Source: Chromatiaceae bacterium
GTDB taxonomy: Bacteria > Pseudomonadota > Gammaproteobacteria > Chromatiales > Chromatiaceae
NCBI GenBank assembly: GCA_024639005.1
Contig: JAHEJD010000007.1
Location: 1 to 64,000, forward strand
DNA length: 64,000 bases
Direction: 5' to 3'
In this document: positions 17,495 to 26,306 of the stretch, piece by piece
Position numbering within the stretch: position 1 is the stretch's first letter
Layout: every line of letters starts with the position of its first letter
Made by a program: the position numbers and the translations under genes
The notes under the pieces: generated by a model
Told to the model about the DNA's origin: nothing
The model's database searches: none
Seen by the model: only the letters and a program-made list of their open reading frames with translations

Positions 17495-19615
17495 TCATCC
17501 AGGCATGGCCGTGCGAGAGTCATCGGGCTCGCGGTGTTCGTCGGCGGCACGCAGCAGGCTGCGCAACGCGGTCTCTTTGTCGGGAAAGAATGACGTTCTA
17601 CCCAGTTCTTCCACCAGCCCGCTGGCCTCCAATGCGCGTCTGACCTGATGCTTAAGCCCACTGAAGACCAGTGTTACGCCGGCCTTATTCAGACGCACCG
17701 CCACTTCGCGAATCTTTTCCTCGCCAGACGCATCGATCTCGTTGATCCCGCTGCCGACGACCAGGATCTTTTTCGCCTTCGGGAAGTCGGCGTGGGCCTC
17801 CAGCAGAATATCCTCGAAGTACGCAACATTGATGAATGTCAGCGAGCCATCGAAGCGCACCGGGACAAATCTTTCACTCATCGGGCGCAGCTTGTTGGCG
17901 CGGATACCGCCCAGGGTGCCGTCCGGTTTGCGCGCGACAATCTCGGCGCGGGGCTTCATCGTCCGAATCAGGAAGTGCAGCACCGTAAGGACGATGCCGA
18001 GCAGTATGCCATCCGCAATCGCCGGGGCCATAGCCAACGTGGCCGCAAAGGTCAGAATACCGATCAGCGCCCCCAGGCGGTCGACTCGCCAGGCCTGTAT
18101 CAGCGGCTTCACGCGGATCAGGCTGAAGACCGCCATCATCACGATGACCGCCAGAACCGCCTGCGGCAAGTGGTACAGATAAGACGTAAAGAACAACAGA
18201 ACCAGGACTACGGCAAGCGCACTCACGATAGCGAACAGGCCCGTCTTCGCCCCGGTACGCGCCGCAACTGCCGAACGGGAAAATGACCCACTCACCGTGT
18301 AGGAACTGAAGAAGCTGCCGGCGATATTCGCCAGACCCTGGCCAATGAGTTCTTTGTTTGTGTCGACCCGCTCGCCTGTCCGCGTGGCGATGGCCTTGGA
18401 TATCGATGTCGCCTCCATGAAACCGATCAGGGCCATGACCAGTGCCGCGGGCAGCAGCGCCCACACCAAGTCCCATTCCACGGCTGGAACGCGCAGGCTA
18501 GGCAGTCCTCGAGGAATCACACCGACGACGTCGCCGCCGGCCGACAGGGTGACCTGACCATCTGTCAGGCCGGCAAAACGCCAGCGCCCTCCATCCCCCT
18601 CGAATCCATCCGGCAGGGCATCTTCCGCATAAAACACCGACGAACCGTCCGTCAGCGGCGCGCGCCGCAGCGACCAGTCATGCATCTCGACCGTGAGTCG
18701 GGTTACCTCGCGCCTCTTGGCCGCCTTTTCATACACCAGGGCCGGCGCATGAGAACGCACTTGCGCAGCGCTTGCGATCGCGCTGAGGCCACTTTCGCGT
18801 TCCAGGACATCGGCACGATGGGCAATATCAGCGAGTTCCGTAGTGATTCGGGCCATGCGCTCCTGTCCATTCGCAAGCGCGTCCAGGGTCGCAACGACGC
18901 GGTCGTCCTCTATCTGCGCAGGGTCGACGCTGAGCTTTTGCTCGAAGCCGATCAATGCGCTGAGCAGGGTCGCGATCACCACGGCCACCAGGACGCCCGG
19001 CAGTGTGGGTCGGTAACGTCTCAGCCCGGCGATCAGCAGCCAGGCGCCGACTGCAAATAGCAGTGTCATCACGTGGACTTCGGGAATCTGTTCGATGACG
19101 CGCCAGAGATCGGCCAGATAGGATTCTGTGCGCGGAAACGGCACCCCCAGGATCTTACTCAGCTGCGAAAGACCGATAATCAAGGCCGCGGCATTGGTAA
19201 AGCCGATGATGACGGGGCTGGACAACAGATTGACGACGGCCCCCAGGCTCAGCGCACCCAACGCCAGACGCAGCACGCCGACCATGAGTGCCAGCATGAC
19301 GGAGAGTTCGATAAACGTGGCCGACCCCGGTGTCGCAAACGGGATCAGGGCCGCGGCCGACATCAGCGAGAGCATCGCCACGGGGCCAGTGTGCAGCTGG
19401 CTTGACGACCCCCACAGCGAGGCGATGATGACCGGGACAAAAGACGCATACAGGCCATAGACCACCGGCAGACCGGCCAGCTGAGCGTATGCCATGCCCT
19501 GGGGAACCAAGACCAGCGCGACCGTGATCCCGGCGACCAGATCGGCGCGTAGGCCGACGCGCGACATCGGGAACCAGCGCAGAAATGGCAGCAGACGGTA
19601 GAGCCAGGAATCCAT
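17495..19615 (-). CDS. SulP-family anion transporter with STAS domain
   Basis: A 706-residue member of the SLC26/SulP family, which transports sulfate, bicarbonate or other anions. The N-terminal SulP signature is clear: LRADLVAGITVALVLVPQGM, then MAYAQLAGLPVVYGLYASFV. Membrane helices run to about residue 545, and a cytoplasmic STAS domain follows (FVPVRFDGSLTFINVAYFED, VVGSGINEIDASGEEKIREV). Between the helices ending at about residue 225 and VVGVIPRGLPSL near 365 there is a non-membrane insertion of roughly 130 residues, rich in charged residues and partly coiled-coil-like. This is much longer than the usual loop there. The ATG at 19615 has GGAG about 9 bases upstream; a TTG one codon earlier has better spacing and could be used. 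It follows DUF2189 and DUF2788 genes on the same strand. The substrate cannot be told from sequence. Confidence 0.88.
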   Translation of the reverse strand: MDSWLYRLLPFLRWFPMSRVGLRADLVAGITVALVLVPQGMAYAQLAGLPVVYGLYASFVPVIIASLWGSSSQLHTGPVAMLSLMSAAALIPFATPGSATFIELSVMLALMVGVLRLALGALSLGAVVNLLSSPVIIGFTNAAALIIGLSQLSKILGVPFPRTESYLADLWRVIEQIPEVHVMTLLFAVGAWLLIAGLRRYRPTLPGVLVAVVIATLLSALIGFEQKLSVDPAQIEDDRVVATLDALANGQERMARITTELADIAHRADVLERESGLSAIASAAQVRSHAPALVYEKAAKRREVTRLTVEMHDWSLRRAPLTDGSSVFYAEDALPDGFEGDGGRWRFAGLTDGQVTLSAGGDVVGVIPRGLPSLRVPAVEWDLVWALLPAALVMALIGFMEATSISKAIATRTGERVDTNKELIGQGLANIAGSFFSSYTVSGSFSRSAVAARTGAKTGLFAIVSALAVVLVLLFFTSYLYHLPQAVLAVIVMMAVFSLIRVKPLIQAWRVDRLGALIGILTFAATLAMAPAIADGILLGIVLTVLHFLIRTMKPRAEIVARKPDGTLGGIRANKLRPMSERFVPVRFDGSLTFINVAYFEDILLEAHADFPKAKKILVVGSGINEIDASGEEKIREVAVRLNKAGVTLVFSGLKHQVRRALEASGLVEELGRTSFFPDKETALRSLLRAADEHREPDDSRTAMPG

Positions 19616-19717
19616 CAATTGACGCTCCGAAAGGGCCGAACACCCTTATTTTCCCTGCAAACGCCTTGGGAATCCAATCGATAGCAATCCCGCGTCCTAT
19701 GCTCTTTAGTCTATGGC

Positions 19718-19927
19718 TTAGATATCCAGGATCCACTGGATGATGGTCTTGGCAATGAATCCCAACATGCCAAAGGCCAGAACGAAGAACAGGATGAAGG
19801 TGCCGAAGCGCCCTGCATTGGACTTACGAGCGAGCTCCCAGATGATGAACAGCATGAAGCCGATGAAAAACGACAGGCCCCATGTCATCCCGATCTCGCT
19901 GATCCTTTCCTCGCTCAGTCCGAACAT
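19718..19927 (-). CDS. DUF2788 small membrane protein
   Basis: A 69-residue protein with two membrane helices (about residues 16-35 and 44-66). The pattern LSEERISEIGMTWGLSFFIG and NAGRFGTFILFFVLAFGMLG matches DUF2788, a short conserved protein of gammaproteobacteria without known function. The ATG at 19927 lies only a few bases after the stop of the DUF2189 gene, so the two are probably cotranscribed, with the SulP gene about 100 bases further on. Confidence 0.8.
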   Translation of the reverse strand: MFGLSEERISEIGMTWGLSFFIGFMLFIIWELARKSNAGRFGTFILFFVLAFGMLGFIAKTIIQWILDI

Positions 19928-19931
19928 GGTG

Positions 19932-20732
19932 CTATACCGCCAGGTCTCTGGACTTTAGGTTCGCGGCATCGACCAGGTCTCGATAGACGTGCCAGGAGGC
20001 ATGCCCCATGACCGGGTACAGGACGATGAACCCGAACATCAAGGTGATTACCGAGAGCCCGGTGGCAACCAGAATGAACACCGCCCACCAGCCCATCGCG
20101 ACAGGGTTTTCGCTGACCGCGCGTATGCTGGTCATTAGCGCGGTAGGGGTATCGACATCGCGATCGAGTAATAACGGAACCGACACTACCGTTAAGGCGA
20201 ATACCAAGGCTGCACCGAGGCCGCCCAGGATCGCCCACAGGAAAAAGTGCAGCTCGTTCTGCACGAACACGTAGCGCAGAAACTCGACCGGCTGGGTGAT
20301 CTCGGCCTCGACGAACAGGCCAAAGAGCATTGCGGTGATCGCGACCCAGGCAGAACCGGCAAGTATCAACAGCAAACCGAGGCGGATCAGGCATCGGGAA
20401 CTCCGCCGCCACGCGGCGACGGCATCTTTGAACCGTGGTCTCTTACCCTGTTCCAGACGCTGACTGAGTGCATAAAGACCGGTCGCGAGAATCGGGCCCA
20501 CCAGGACGAAACCCGATACTGCTCCAGGCATCATCGGCCAGTAGAGATAGGTGATCTCGACGATGGCTAGGCTGGCAAAGAATACGATTAGGCCGTGCAG
20601 CAGACTGGGCCATCCGGCGCTGAGGAAATCTCTCCAACCCAGTTTCACCCAGCCCACGACGCGTCCCGGTGGCACCCGTCTGATCGGTGGAATCGCCACT
20701 AACTCGTGATTCGCGTCGGCGTCCAAGTTCAT
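19932..20732 (-). CDS. DUF2189 membrane protein
   Basis: A 266-residue inner-membrane protein. The N-terminal block PPIRRVPPGRVVGWVKLGWR, followed by DFLSAGWPSLLHGLIVFFAS, is the DUF2189 signature. Six or so hydrophobic segments follow (for example GAVSGFVLVGPILATGLYAL and VIFLMFGFIVLYPVMGHASW-like stretches). Family members often sit near cytochrome oxidase genes, but no such genes are present here. The ATG at 20732 is preferred to 20759 because GGAGAGGG lies just upstream of it. DUF2788 follows after 4 bases. Function is unknown. Confidence 0.82.
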   Translation of the reverse strand: MNLDADANHELVAIPPIRRVPPGRVVGWVKLGWRDFLSAGWPSLLHGLIVFFASLAIVEITYLYWPMMPGAVSGFVLVGPILATGLYALSQRLEQGKRPRFKDAVAAWRRSSRCLIRLGLLLILAGSAWVAITAMLFGLFVEAEITQPVEFLRYVFVQNELHFFLWAILGGLGAALVFALTVVSVPLLLDRDVDTPTALMTSIRAVSENPVAMGWWAVFILVATGLSVITLMFGFIVLYPVMGHASWHVYRDLVDAANLKSRDLAV

Positions 20733-21080
20733 ACGCCCTCTCCATCCCACCGGGAACACAGTGTTGGTAGCAACGTCATCTCCACGCCCTCCTCAAGATT
20801 CTGGACACCTGATTTCACCGGGCCTTCCCGTTCTATTTCACTGTTCCGCAAACCGGCTTCCTGATCTCGATATCTCATCAGCACCGGAGACTGTCTCCCG
20901 GTGTCTGCGATTACTGGCCATCGACCGACCGGCGCCTCGCGACTCATCGTGACCCCGACAAAAGATTCCGCAGAGGCGTAAGCGGCCTACTCACTATGGT
21001 AGCGGACTGGCGGGAGCGCAATCGACCGGCAGGGGACCCAGGTACCGCTGCCGAAATGGCCAGGCTGCTATGCTGGAACC
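20733..21080. promoter_or_regulatory. divergent intergenic region, promoters not placed
   Basis: About 350 bases between the divergent DUF2189 and AMP phosphorylase genes. No gene is visible. It must hold promoters for both directions, but I see no convincing -35/-10 pair or palindrome. Confidence 0.35.
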
Positions 21081-22598
21081 ATGGAGGGAAAGACAAGAGA
21101 CGCCTTACGGCTGCGACGTGTCGCTATCGATACCTATAAGGAGAATGTCGCCTACCTGCACCGCGACTGTCAGGTGTATCGAAGCGAGGGTTTTCAGGCG
21201 CTCTCCAAGGTGGAGATCAGTGGCGAGGCCGGCGGCCAGTCCGTACTGGCGGTGCTGAATGTCGTGGACGACGCCAGCATCACCGATCCGGGACAGCTTG
21301 GGCTCAGCCAGGAGGCGTTTCAGCAGTTGGGCCTGGCGGAGGGCGCGGCCGCGACCGTGGCGCATGCGAAGCCGCCCACCTCCCTGCACGCAGTGCATCG
21401 CAAGATCGCAGGGGAGCGGCTGAGTTACGCGGACTATGAGGCCATCACCCGCGACATCGTCCAGCACCGCTACGCCAAGATCGAGATGGCGGCCTTCCTC
21501 GTTGCCTGCAGCGAAACCGGGATAGAGCGCGATGAGGTACTGCACCTGACCCGCGCGATGGCCACCGGTGGTGAGCAGCTGGACTGGCGTGAGCCGCTGG
21601 TCGCCGACAAACACTGTATCGGCGGCATCCCAGGCAACCGCACCAGTATGCTCGTCGTCCCGATCGTCGCGGCCCATGGCATGTTTATCCCGAAGACATC
21701 GAGCCGCGCGATCACCTCGCCTGCCGGTACCGCCGATACCATGGAGGTGCTGGCCCGGGTGGAACTGCCGCCCGACCAGCTCCATGAAATCGTGCGCACT
21801 CAGCGCGGCTGCCTGGCCTGGGGCGGCACCGCACGGCTGGCGCCGGTCGACGATATCCTGATCTCGGTCGAACGCCCACTTTCCCTGGATTCCCCCGGCC
21901 AGTTGGTTGCTTCCATCCTCGCCAAGAAGCTGGCCGCCGGCGCCACTCACCTGCTGATCGACATCCCGATGGGCCCAACGGCCAAGGTGCGCAGCCAGGC
22001 CGATGCGCTGCGCCTGCGCAAGCTGTTCGAGTTCGTCGGCGACCGCGTCGGACTGCAGCTCGAGGTGGTCATCACCGACGGCCAGCAGCCCATCGGCCGC
22101 GGCATAGGCCCGGTGCTTGAAGCGCGCGACGTGATGCAGGTGCTGGAGAACGACCCTGAGCAGCCCCGCGATCTGCGCGAAAAGGCCCTGCAACTGGCCG
22201 GCCGCATTCTCGAGTTCGATCCCGACGTACGCGGCGGCCGGGGTTACACGCTGGCACGTGACATCCTCGAGTCCGGCCGCGCGCTGGAGAAGATGCGCGC
22301 GATCATCGATGCACAGGGCGCCGGCGACATCGCGCGCAAAGTCGGCGGCCTGTGCAACACCATCCATGCCGAGCGGGACGGCAGCATCGCCGCGATCGAC
22401 AACCAGCAGATGGCGCGCATTGCCCGATTGGCCGGTGCCCCGATGGACAAGGGCGCCGGCGTCGACCTCTACAAAAAGATCGGCGACAAAGTGCGTCGCA
22501 GTGAACCGCTTTATGCCATCCACGCGGAGTTCGCCGCCGATTTCGCCTTCGCCTGCGAACTGGCGGCGCACAACAGCGGCTTTGCATTGACACCATGA
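21081..22598 (+). CDS. AMP phosphorylase / thymidine phosphorylase family protein
   Basis: A 505-residue protein of the long, archaeal-type branch of the thymidine phosphorylase family. It has an extra N-terminal domain of about 85 residues before the conserved helical domain ([20 protein letters not shown]). The phosphate-binding block reads [20 protein letters not shown], followed by [20 protein letters not shown], as in archaeal AMP phosphorylases. Those enzymes convert AMP and phosphate to adenine and ribose-1,5-bisphosphate, so AMP is a likelier substrate than thymidine. The block [20 protein letters not shown] also fits that branch. The PRPP synthetase-like gene begins 5 bases after the stop, implying translational coupling. 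No gene for ribose-1,5-bisphosphate isomerase or Rubisco is in the window. The start ATG at 21081 has only a weak upstream GGAA. Confidence 0.85.
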   Translation: MEGKTRDALRLRRVAIDTYKENVAYLHRDCQVYRSEGFQALSKVEISGEAGGQSVLAVLNVVDDASITDPGQLGLSQEAFQQLGLAEGAAATVAHAKPPTSLHAVHRKIAGERLSYADYEAITRDIVQHRYAKIEMAAFLVACSETGIERDEVLHLTRAMATGGEQLDWREPLVADKHCIGGIPGNRTSMLVVPIVAAHGMFIPKTSSRAITSPAGTADTMEVLARVELPPDQLHEIVRTQRGCLAWGGTARLAPVDDILISVERPLSLDSPGQLVASILAKKLAAGATHLLIDIPMGPTAKVRSQADALRLRKLFEFVGDRVGLQLEVVITDGQQPIGRGIGPVLEARDVMQVLENDPEQPRDLREKALQLAGRILEFDPDVRGGRGYTLARDILESGRALEKMRAIIDAQGAGDIARKVGGLCNTIHAERDGSIAAIDNQQMARIARLAGAPMDKGAGVDLYKKIGDKVRRSEPLYAIHAEFAADFAFACELAAHNSGFALTP

Positions 22599-22602
22599 AC
22601 CC

Positions 22603-23520
22603 ATGGGCCTGACCACTGAACGCAGTCGAGAGGAGGCCGCGATTGTGTTGGGTTTCCCGACATATCGTGAGCCGGCCCAGCGGCTGGCGCAGCGTGCCGG
22701 ACTCGACTACGACGATATCGTCATACACAGCTTCCCGGATAACGAGAGCCTGGTGCGTCTGCCCAAGCACCTGCCGCCGCGGGTGATCCTGTGCGGCAGT
22801 CTAGACGATGCGAACCGCAGGCTGATCGAGCTGGAACTGGCTGCGGCGACCGCGGTGCAGTTGGGCGCAGAGCACTTGACCCTGGTCGCCCCCTACCTGT
22901 GCTACATGCGTCAGGACATCGCATTTAATCCGGGCGAGTCGGTCAGCCAGCGAATTATCGGCGATCTCCTGGCGCGCCACTTCGATACCCTGATCACCGT
23001 CGACCCGCATCTGCACCGCACAAGTGACCTGAGCGACGCAGTCCCGGTACGCCGCGCGCTGGCGACCAGCGCGGCGCCGGCCATGGCGGCCTGGCTGGCA
23101 TCCCACGCGCAGCGCCCACTGTTGCTCGGGCCGGATGAGGAATCGGCTCAATGGGTGAGCGCGATCGCCGCGCCCGACGGTCTTGAGTTCGGTGTGGCCT
23201 GCAAACAGCGCCTCGGCGATCGTGAAGTCCGCATCGAACTGCCCGCGATGACCTTTGCAGACCGGCAGATCGTGCTGGTGGACGATATCGTGAGCACCGG
23301 ACACACCCTGACCGAAACGGCGCGGCAACTGAGCGCCCATGGCCCCGCATCGATCTCGGTACTGGTGACACATGCATTGTTCGTCGACGGCGCGCTGGCC
23401 CGTCTGCGGGCGGCTGGGGTCGACGTTATCTGCAGTACAGATAGCGTCCTGCACCCCAGCAACCAGATCCATCTCGATGCCATCCTGGCGGCCGGACTGC
23501 GCGAGGAATGGCCTCGCTAA
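22603..23520 (+). CDS. ribose-phosphate pyrophosphokinase-like protein
   Basis: A 305-residue member of the PRPP synthetase family. Visible features are HSFPDNESLVRLPKHLPPRV (replacing the usual FxDGExxV block), APYLCYMRQDIAFNPGESVS (the R-Q/D nucleotide and flexible-loop region), VDPHLHRTSDLSDAVPV (the DxHxxQ-like site, here H-x-R), and the PRPP-binding loop IVLVDDIVSTGHTL. Canonical enzymes make PRPP and AMP from ribose-5-phosphate and ATP. Divergence in the N-terminal blocks suggests a specialised paralog rather than the housekeeping Prs. It directly follows the AMP phosphorylase gene with a 4-base gap, and the start at 22603 rests on that spacing. Together they could recycle the AMP that PRPP synthesis produces, or channel ribose-1,5-bisphosphate. 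That pairing is an inference. Confidence 0.8.
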   Translation: MGLTTERSREEAAIVLGFPTYREPAQRLAQRAGLDYDDIVIHSFPDNESLVRLPKHLPPRVILCGSLDDANRRLIELELAAATAVQLGAEHLTLVAPYLCYMRQDIAFNPGESVSQRIIGDLLARHFDTLITVDPHLHRTSDLSDAVPVRRALATSAAPAMAAWLASHAQRPLLLGPDEESAQWVSAIAAPDGLEFGVACKQRLGDREVRIELPAMTFADRQIVLVDDIVSTGHTLTETARQLSAHGPASISVLVTHALFVDGALARLRAAGVDVICSTDSVLHPSNQIHLDAILAAGLREEWPR

Positions 23521-23548
23521 GCCGCAAACGGTCAAGTCCGACAGGTGG

Positions 23549-24289
23549 CTAACCTTCCATCAGGTTGGCCTCCACGACATCGGTCGCAAACCCCTGATAG
23601 ACGCCGGCAATCTGCTTCGCCATCGTATCGGGAAACACGTGGAACTCGCCTGATTTGAGCGCGGCGAGTATGGCCTGAGGGACCAGCTGCGGTGGCTCGG
23701 CAAGATCCCCAAGTCCCGCGTCTTGGGCCATGTCGGTGGCAATCGGACCTGGGTGTACGCTGATCACCTGGGTGCCCTGCCCCTGAAGCTCATCGCGCAG
23801 CGCCTGGGTGATGGAATAGGCGGCCGCCTTGGAGGCAGAATACGTGGCGAAGCTGGAAAAGCTCTTCATGGACGCCACCGAATTCAGCTGGACCAGCGCA
23901 CCGCCACCGTTGGCCGCGAGTATCGGCGCGAAGGCCTGCGCGATGCGCATCAGCCCATAGACGTTGACCTCCATCTCGGTCTGCAATGCAGCGACAGCAT
24001 TGCTGGAGACCGGGCCTTCGGTATTCAACATGCCGGCGTTATTGACGACGATCTCCACATCGTTCGCCACTGCGGCTGCCGCGGTGATCGTCTGTGGTCG
24101 ATTGAGGTCGATTTCCAGCGGTACGATGCGGTCTCCGTGCGCCTCGATCAGTGGCCGCAGCGCATCGGTGCGCCTGGCGGCCGCATAGACCTTGCTGGCA
24201 CCGGCGGCCAGAAACCCCTCGACGATTGCTTTGCCGATACCGCGGTTCGCACCTGTAACGAGGGCTGAACGGCCTTCCACTGAATTCAT
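23549..24289 (-). CDS. SDR-family oxidoreductase
   Basis: A 246-residue short-chain dehydrogenase/reductase. The nucleotide-binding motif TGANRGIGKA is near the N-terminus (ALVTGANRGIGKAIVEGFLA), the NNAG motif appears as IVVNNAGMLN, and the catalytic YxxxK is in FATYSASKAAAYS, with a serine in QLNSVASMKS. After it, HPGPIATDM is the usual cofactor-loop block. An arginine-rich segment after beta-2 (AAARRTDALR) suggests NADPH preference. The start at 24289 follows GGGAGAA at good spacing. It is transcribed divergently from a TetR-type regulator, with palindromic operators between them, so it is likely repressed by that protein until an inducer binds. The substrate is unknown. Its 3' end nearly meets the PRPP synthetase-like gene. 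Confidence 0.88.
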   Translation of the reverse strand: MNSVEGRSALVTGANRGIGKAIVEGFLAAGASKVYAAARRTDALRPLIEAHGDRIVPLEIDLNRPQTITAAAAVANDVEIVVNNAGMLNTEGPVSSNAVAALQTEMEVNVYGLMRIAQAFAPILAANGGGALVQLNSVASMKSFSSFATYSASKAAAYSITQALRDELQGQGTQVISVHPGPIATDMAQDAGLGDLAEPPQLVPQAILAALKSGEFHVFPDTMAKQIAGVYQGFATDVVEANLMEG

Positions 24290-24314
24290 GATTGGGTTCT
24301 CCCGGTTGATTTTT

Positions 24315-24366
24315 GTACCGCGTGGTACACAATTGACATTAGATACCGGTCGGTACACTATGTCAA
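24315..24366. promoter_or_regulatory. overlapping divergent promoters with two TetR-type operators
   Basis: Two palindromes are visible: GTACCGCGTGGTAC at 24315-24328 and TACCGGTCGGTA at 24344-24355. A plus-strand promoter toward the TetR gene has TTGACA at 24333-24338 and CACTAT at 24356-24361, spaced 17 bases. A minus-strand promoter toward the SDR gene has TTGACA at 24361-24366 and TCTAAT (reverse of 24338-24343), also spaced 17. The second palindrome lies within both spacers, so one bound repressor dimer would shut both promoters. The first palindrome lies downstream of the SDR promoter. Confidence 0.75.
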
Positions 24367-24393
24367 TACGAATATCGAGTAAAAACACAGGGC

Positions 24394-25002
24394 ATGAACG
24401 CGGGTAGAAAAAGGGGCTTCGACAAACAGGAGGCACTCGACAAGGCCATGCGCGTCTTTTGGGAGAGTGGCTATGCGGGGACCTCTGTCAGTGACCTGAC
24501 CGCGGCTCTCGGGATCAATAAGCCCAGCCTGTATGCGGCCTTCGGTAACAAAGAGCAGCTGTTCAGGAGTGCGTTAGACCGCTATAGGGCAGACTATGGC
24601 GCACCACTCTGGCAGAGGCTGCTCGAGCCCGTCGATGTTCCACTCGCCGAGCGCATCAGGGCCTACCTCTACGGCATCGCGGATCTGGTGTCGGCCAAGG
24701 ATTCACCGCCAGGCTGCCTGTTCGTCAAGAGCAGCTGCGAATCCGGCAGCCATGCAATGCCTGAAGACATCACCAACGCCTTGCTTGTACAGGCGAAGGC
24801 GACCGAAAAGCATCTGGTGGGTTTTCTGAAGGACGAGCGATCGCGAGGCAACCTGGCAGCAGGGGCGGATACGCTACAGCTCGCAAGGTACCTGCTGTCG
24901 ATTATGTATGGCCTCGGGGTACTGGCGAAGAACGGGGCCACACGACGATCGCTGAGATCGGTCGCGGACCTGGCCGTCGCCGCCGTTCCCGTCGTCGATT
25001 GA
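24394..25002 (+). CDS. TetR/AcrR-family transcriptional regulator
   Basis: A 202-residue regulator. The N-terminal helix-turn-helix is typical: KAMRVFWESGYAGTSVSDLT, then AALGINKPSLYAAFGNKEQL, with the family F/Y-GNKE ending. The C-terminal ligand-binding domain is helical; SPPGCLFVKSSCESG resembles the C-terminal domain of TetR proteins related to YjdC/AcrR-like regulators of oxidoreductases. It probably binds the two palindromes in the intergenic region and controls both itself and the divergent SDR gene. The start at 24394 is the first ATG; the upstream ribosome binding site is weak (a purine run ends about 9 bases before). The inducer is unknown, but may be the SDR substrate such as an aldehyde or quinone. 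Confidence 0.9.
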   Translation: MNAGRKRGFDKQEALDKAMRVFWESGYAGTSVSDLTAALGINKPSLYAAFGNKEQLFRSALDRYRADYGAPLWQRLLEPVDVPLAERIRAYLYGIADLVSAKDSPPGCLFVKSSCESGSHAMPEDITNALLVQAKATEKHLVGFLKDERSRGNLAAGADTLQLARYLLSIMYGLGVLAKNGATRRSLRSVADLAVAAVPVVD

Positions 25003-25052
25003 GCGATCGTGGCAACCAAGCTACCGATCGGCGCGTACCTCGGAGCCCACTG

Positions 25053-26306
25053 ATGACCTTCGACGCCTTCCATGCCGATGCGGCCGGGCTACGGTTCGCC
25101 CTGGAGCGTTTGCTGAAGCCGGCGCTCGGATCCGACCCGACGCCTTCGCTGCCGGCGATGTTGCCGGCCGAGGGGATCGGCGCCGAGCGCGCGCTGCGCG
25201 AACTGGCGCCGGCACTGCTGGCGCAGGCCGCAGATCTCGGCGCGCCCGATGCCTTTGCCCACATGGACCCTCCGACCCCATGGATCAGTTGGGCCGTAAC
25301 GCTGTGGACCGCGTCCAGAAACCAGAACCTGCTGCACCCGACCACGGCGCCGGCGGCACGCGGCCTGGAGCGAAGCGTGGTCGATTGGCTGGCGCCGCTA
25401 TTCGGGATGGACGGCGGCCACATGACGCCGGGATCGACGGTGGCAAACCTGACGGCACTGTGGGCCGCGCGCGAGTGCCGGGGCATTCGCCGCGCCGTCG
25501 CCAGCGAAGACGCCCATCTCTCCATACGCAAGGCAGCCGACATCCTGGGTCTCGATTACCAGAGCGTCCCCACCGGTGCAGATGGCGGCCTGCGCAACGC
25601 CGATATGCCCAGCGACCTGTCCGATGCCTGCCTGGTCCTGACCGCCGGCACGACGAGCCGTGGCGCGGTCGATGACCTGGGTCTTGGCGACGATGCCGCC
25701 TGGGTGCATGTGGATGCCGCCTGGGCCGGTCCGCTCCGGCTGTCGGCGCGCTATGCCGCGACGCTGGACGGCATCGGGCGCGCAGATTCGGTCGCCGTAT
25801 CGGCCCACAAATGGCTGTTCCAACCCAAAGAGTCTGCGCTCGTCTTGTTCAAGGATACCGCCGCGTCTCACGCCGCCATCAGCTATGGCGACAACTATCT
25901 CGCGGTGCCCAATGTCGGCCTGCTGGGCTCCCACGGCGCAACGGCGGCACCGCTGCTGGCGACACTGCTCGCCTATGGCCGATCCGGACTCGCGCAGTGG
26001 ATCGACCAGTCAATGAATTATGCTGAACGGCTGGCTGACGCAGTCAGTACCAATCGCTCGCTCGAACTGCTCGCACCCCCACAGACCGGCGTCATCGTCT
26101 GGCGACCGAGAGACACGGCGACCCTGGGGCCCGCCTTCGACGCCCTGCCCCAGGGCTCGACCTCGCGCATCATGATCCTTGGCGAGACCTGGTTCCGCAA
26201 TGTCGCCGCCAACCCAAACGTCGATATCGACCAGTTGATCGCGGGCATCAAGGACGCATTCGAACCGGCGGGCCGGCGCGGCATCAATCCTCCGGCAGAG
26301 GAATGA
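25053..26306 (+). CDS. PLP-dependent decarboxylase-like protein
   Basis: A 417-residue fold-type I PLP enzyme of the group II decarboxylase family. The cofactor lysine is in SVAVSAHKWLFQPKESALVL, preceded by the aspartate block AAWVHVDAAWAGPLRLSARY that contacts the pyridine nitrogen. GGHMTPGSTVANLTALWAAR carries the phosphate-binding segment near the N-terminus. The usual larger C-terminal domain is shortened, since family decarboxylases are about 470 to 500 residues. The ATG at 25053, with GGAG 8 bases upstream, is preferred; an earlier TTG at 24999 would overlap the TetR stop. It follows the regulator by 50 bases and may be in its operon. The 3' end overlaps the convergent pirin gene by about 23 bases. 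The amino acid used is unknown. Confidence 0.8.
   Translation: MTFDAFHADAAGLRFALERLLKPALGSDPTPSLPAMLPAEGIGAERALRELAPALLAQAADLGAPDAFAHMDPPTPWISWAVTLWTASRNQNLLHPTTAPAARGLERSVVDWLAPLFGMDGGHMTPGSTVANLTALWAARECRGIRRAVASEDAHLSIRKAADILGLDYQSVPTGADGGLRNADMPSDLSDACLVLTAGTTSRGAVDDLGLGDDAAWVHVDAAWAGPLRLSARYAATLDGIGRADSVAVSAHKWLFQPKESALVLFKDTAASHAAISYGDNYLAVPNVGLLGSHGATAAPLLATLLAYGRSGLAQWIDQSMNYAERLADAVSTNRSLELLAPPQTGVIVWRPRDTATLGPAFDALPQGSTSRIMILGETWFRNVAANPNVDIDQLIAGIKDAFEPAGRRGINPPAEE

Noticed and set aside
21105-22616. A 503-codon open frame opposite the AMP phosphorylase gene
   Set aside because: Low-complexity antisense of a clearly coding gene; the plus strand carries the phosphorylase motifs.
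24999-25052. A TTG start extending the PLP decarboxylase-like protein upstream
   Set aside because: The added residues lack family similarity and the ATG at 25053 has a good ribosome binding site.
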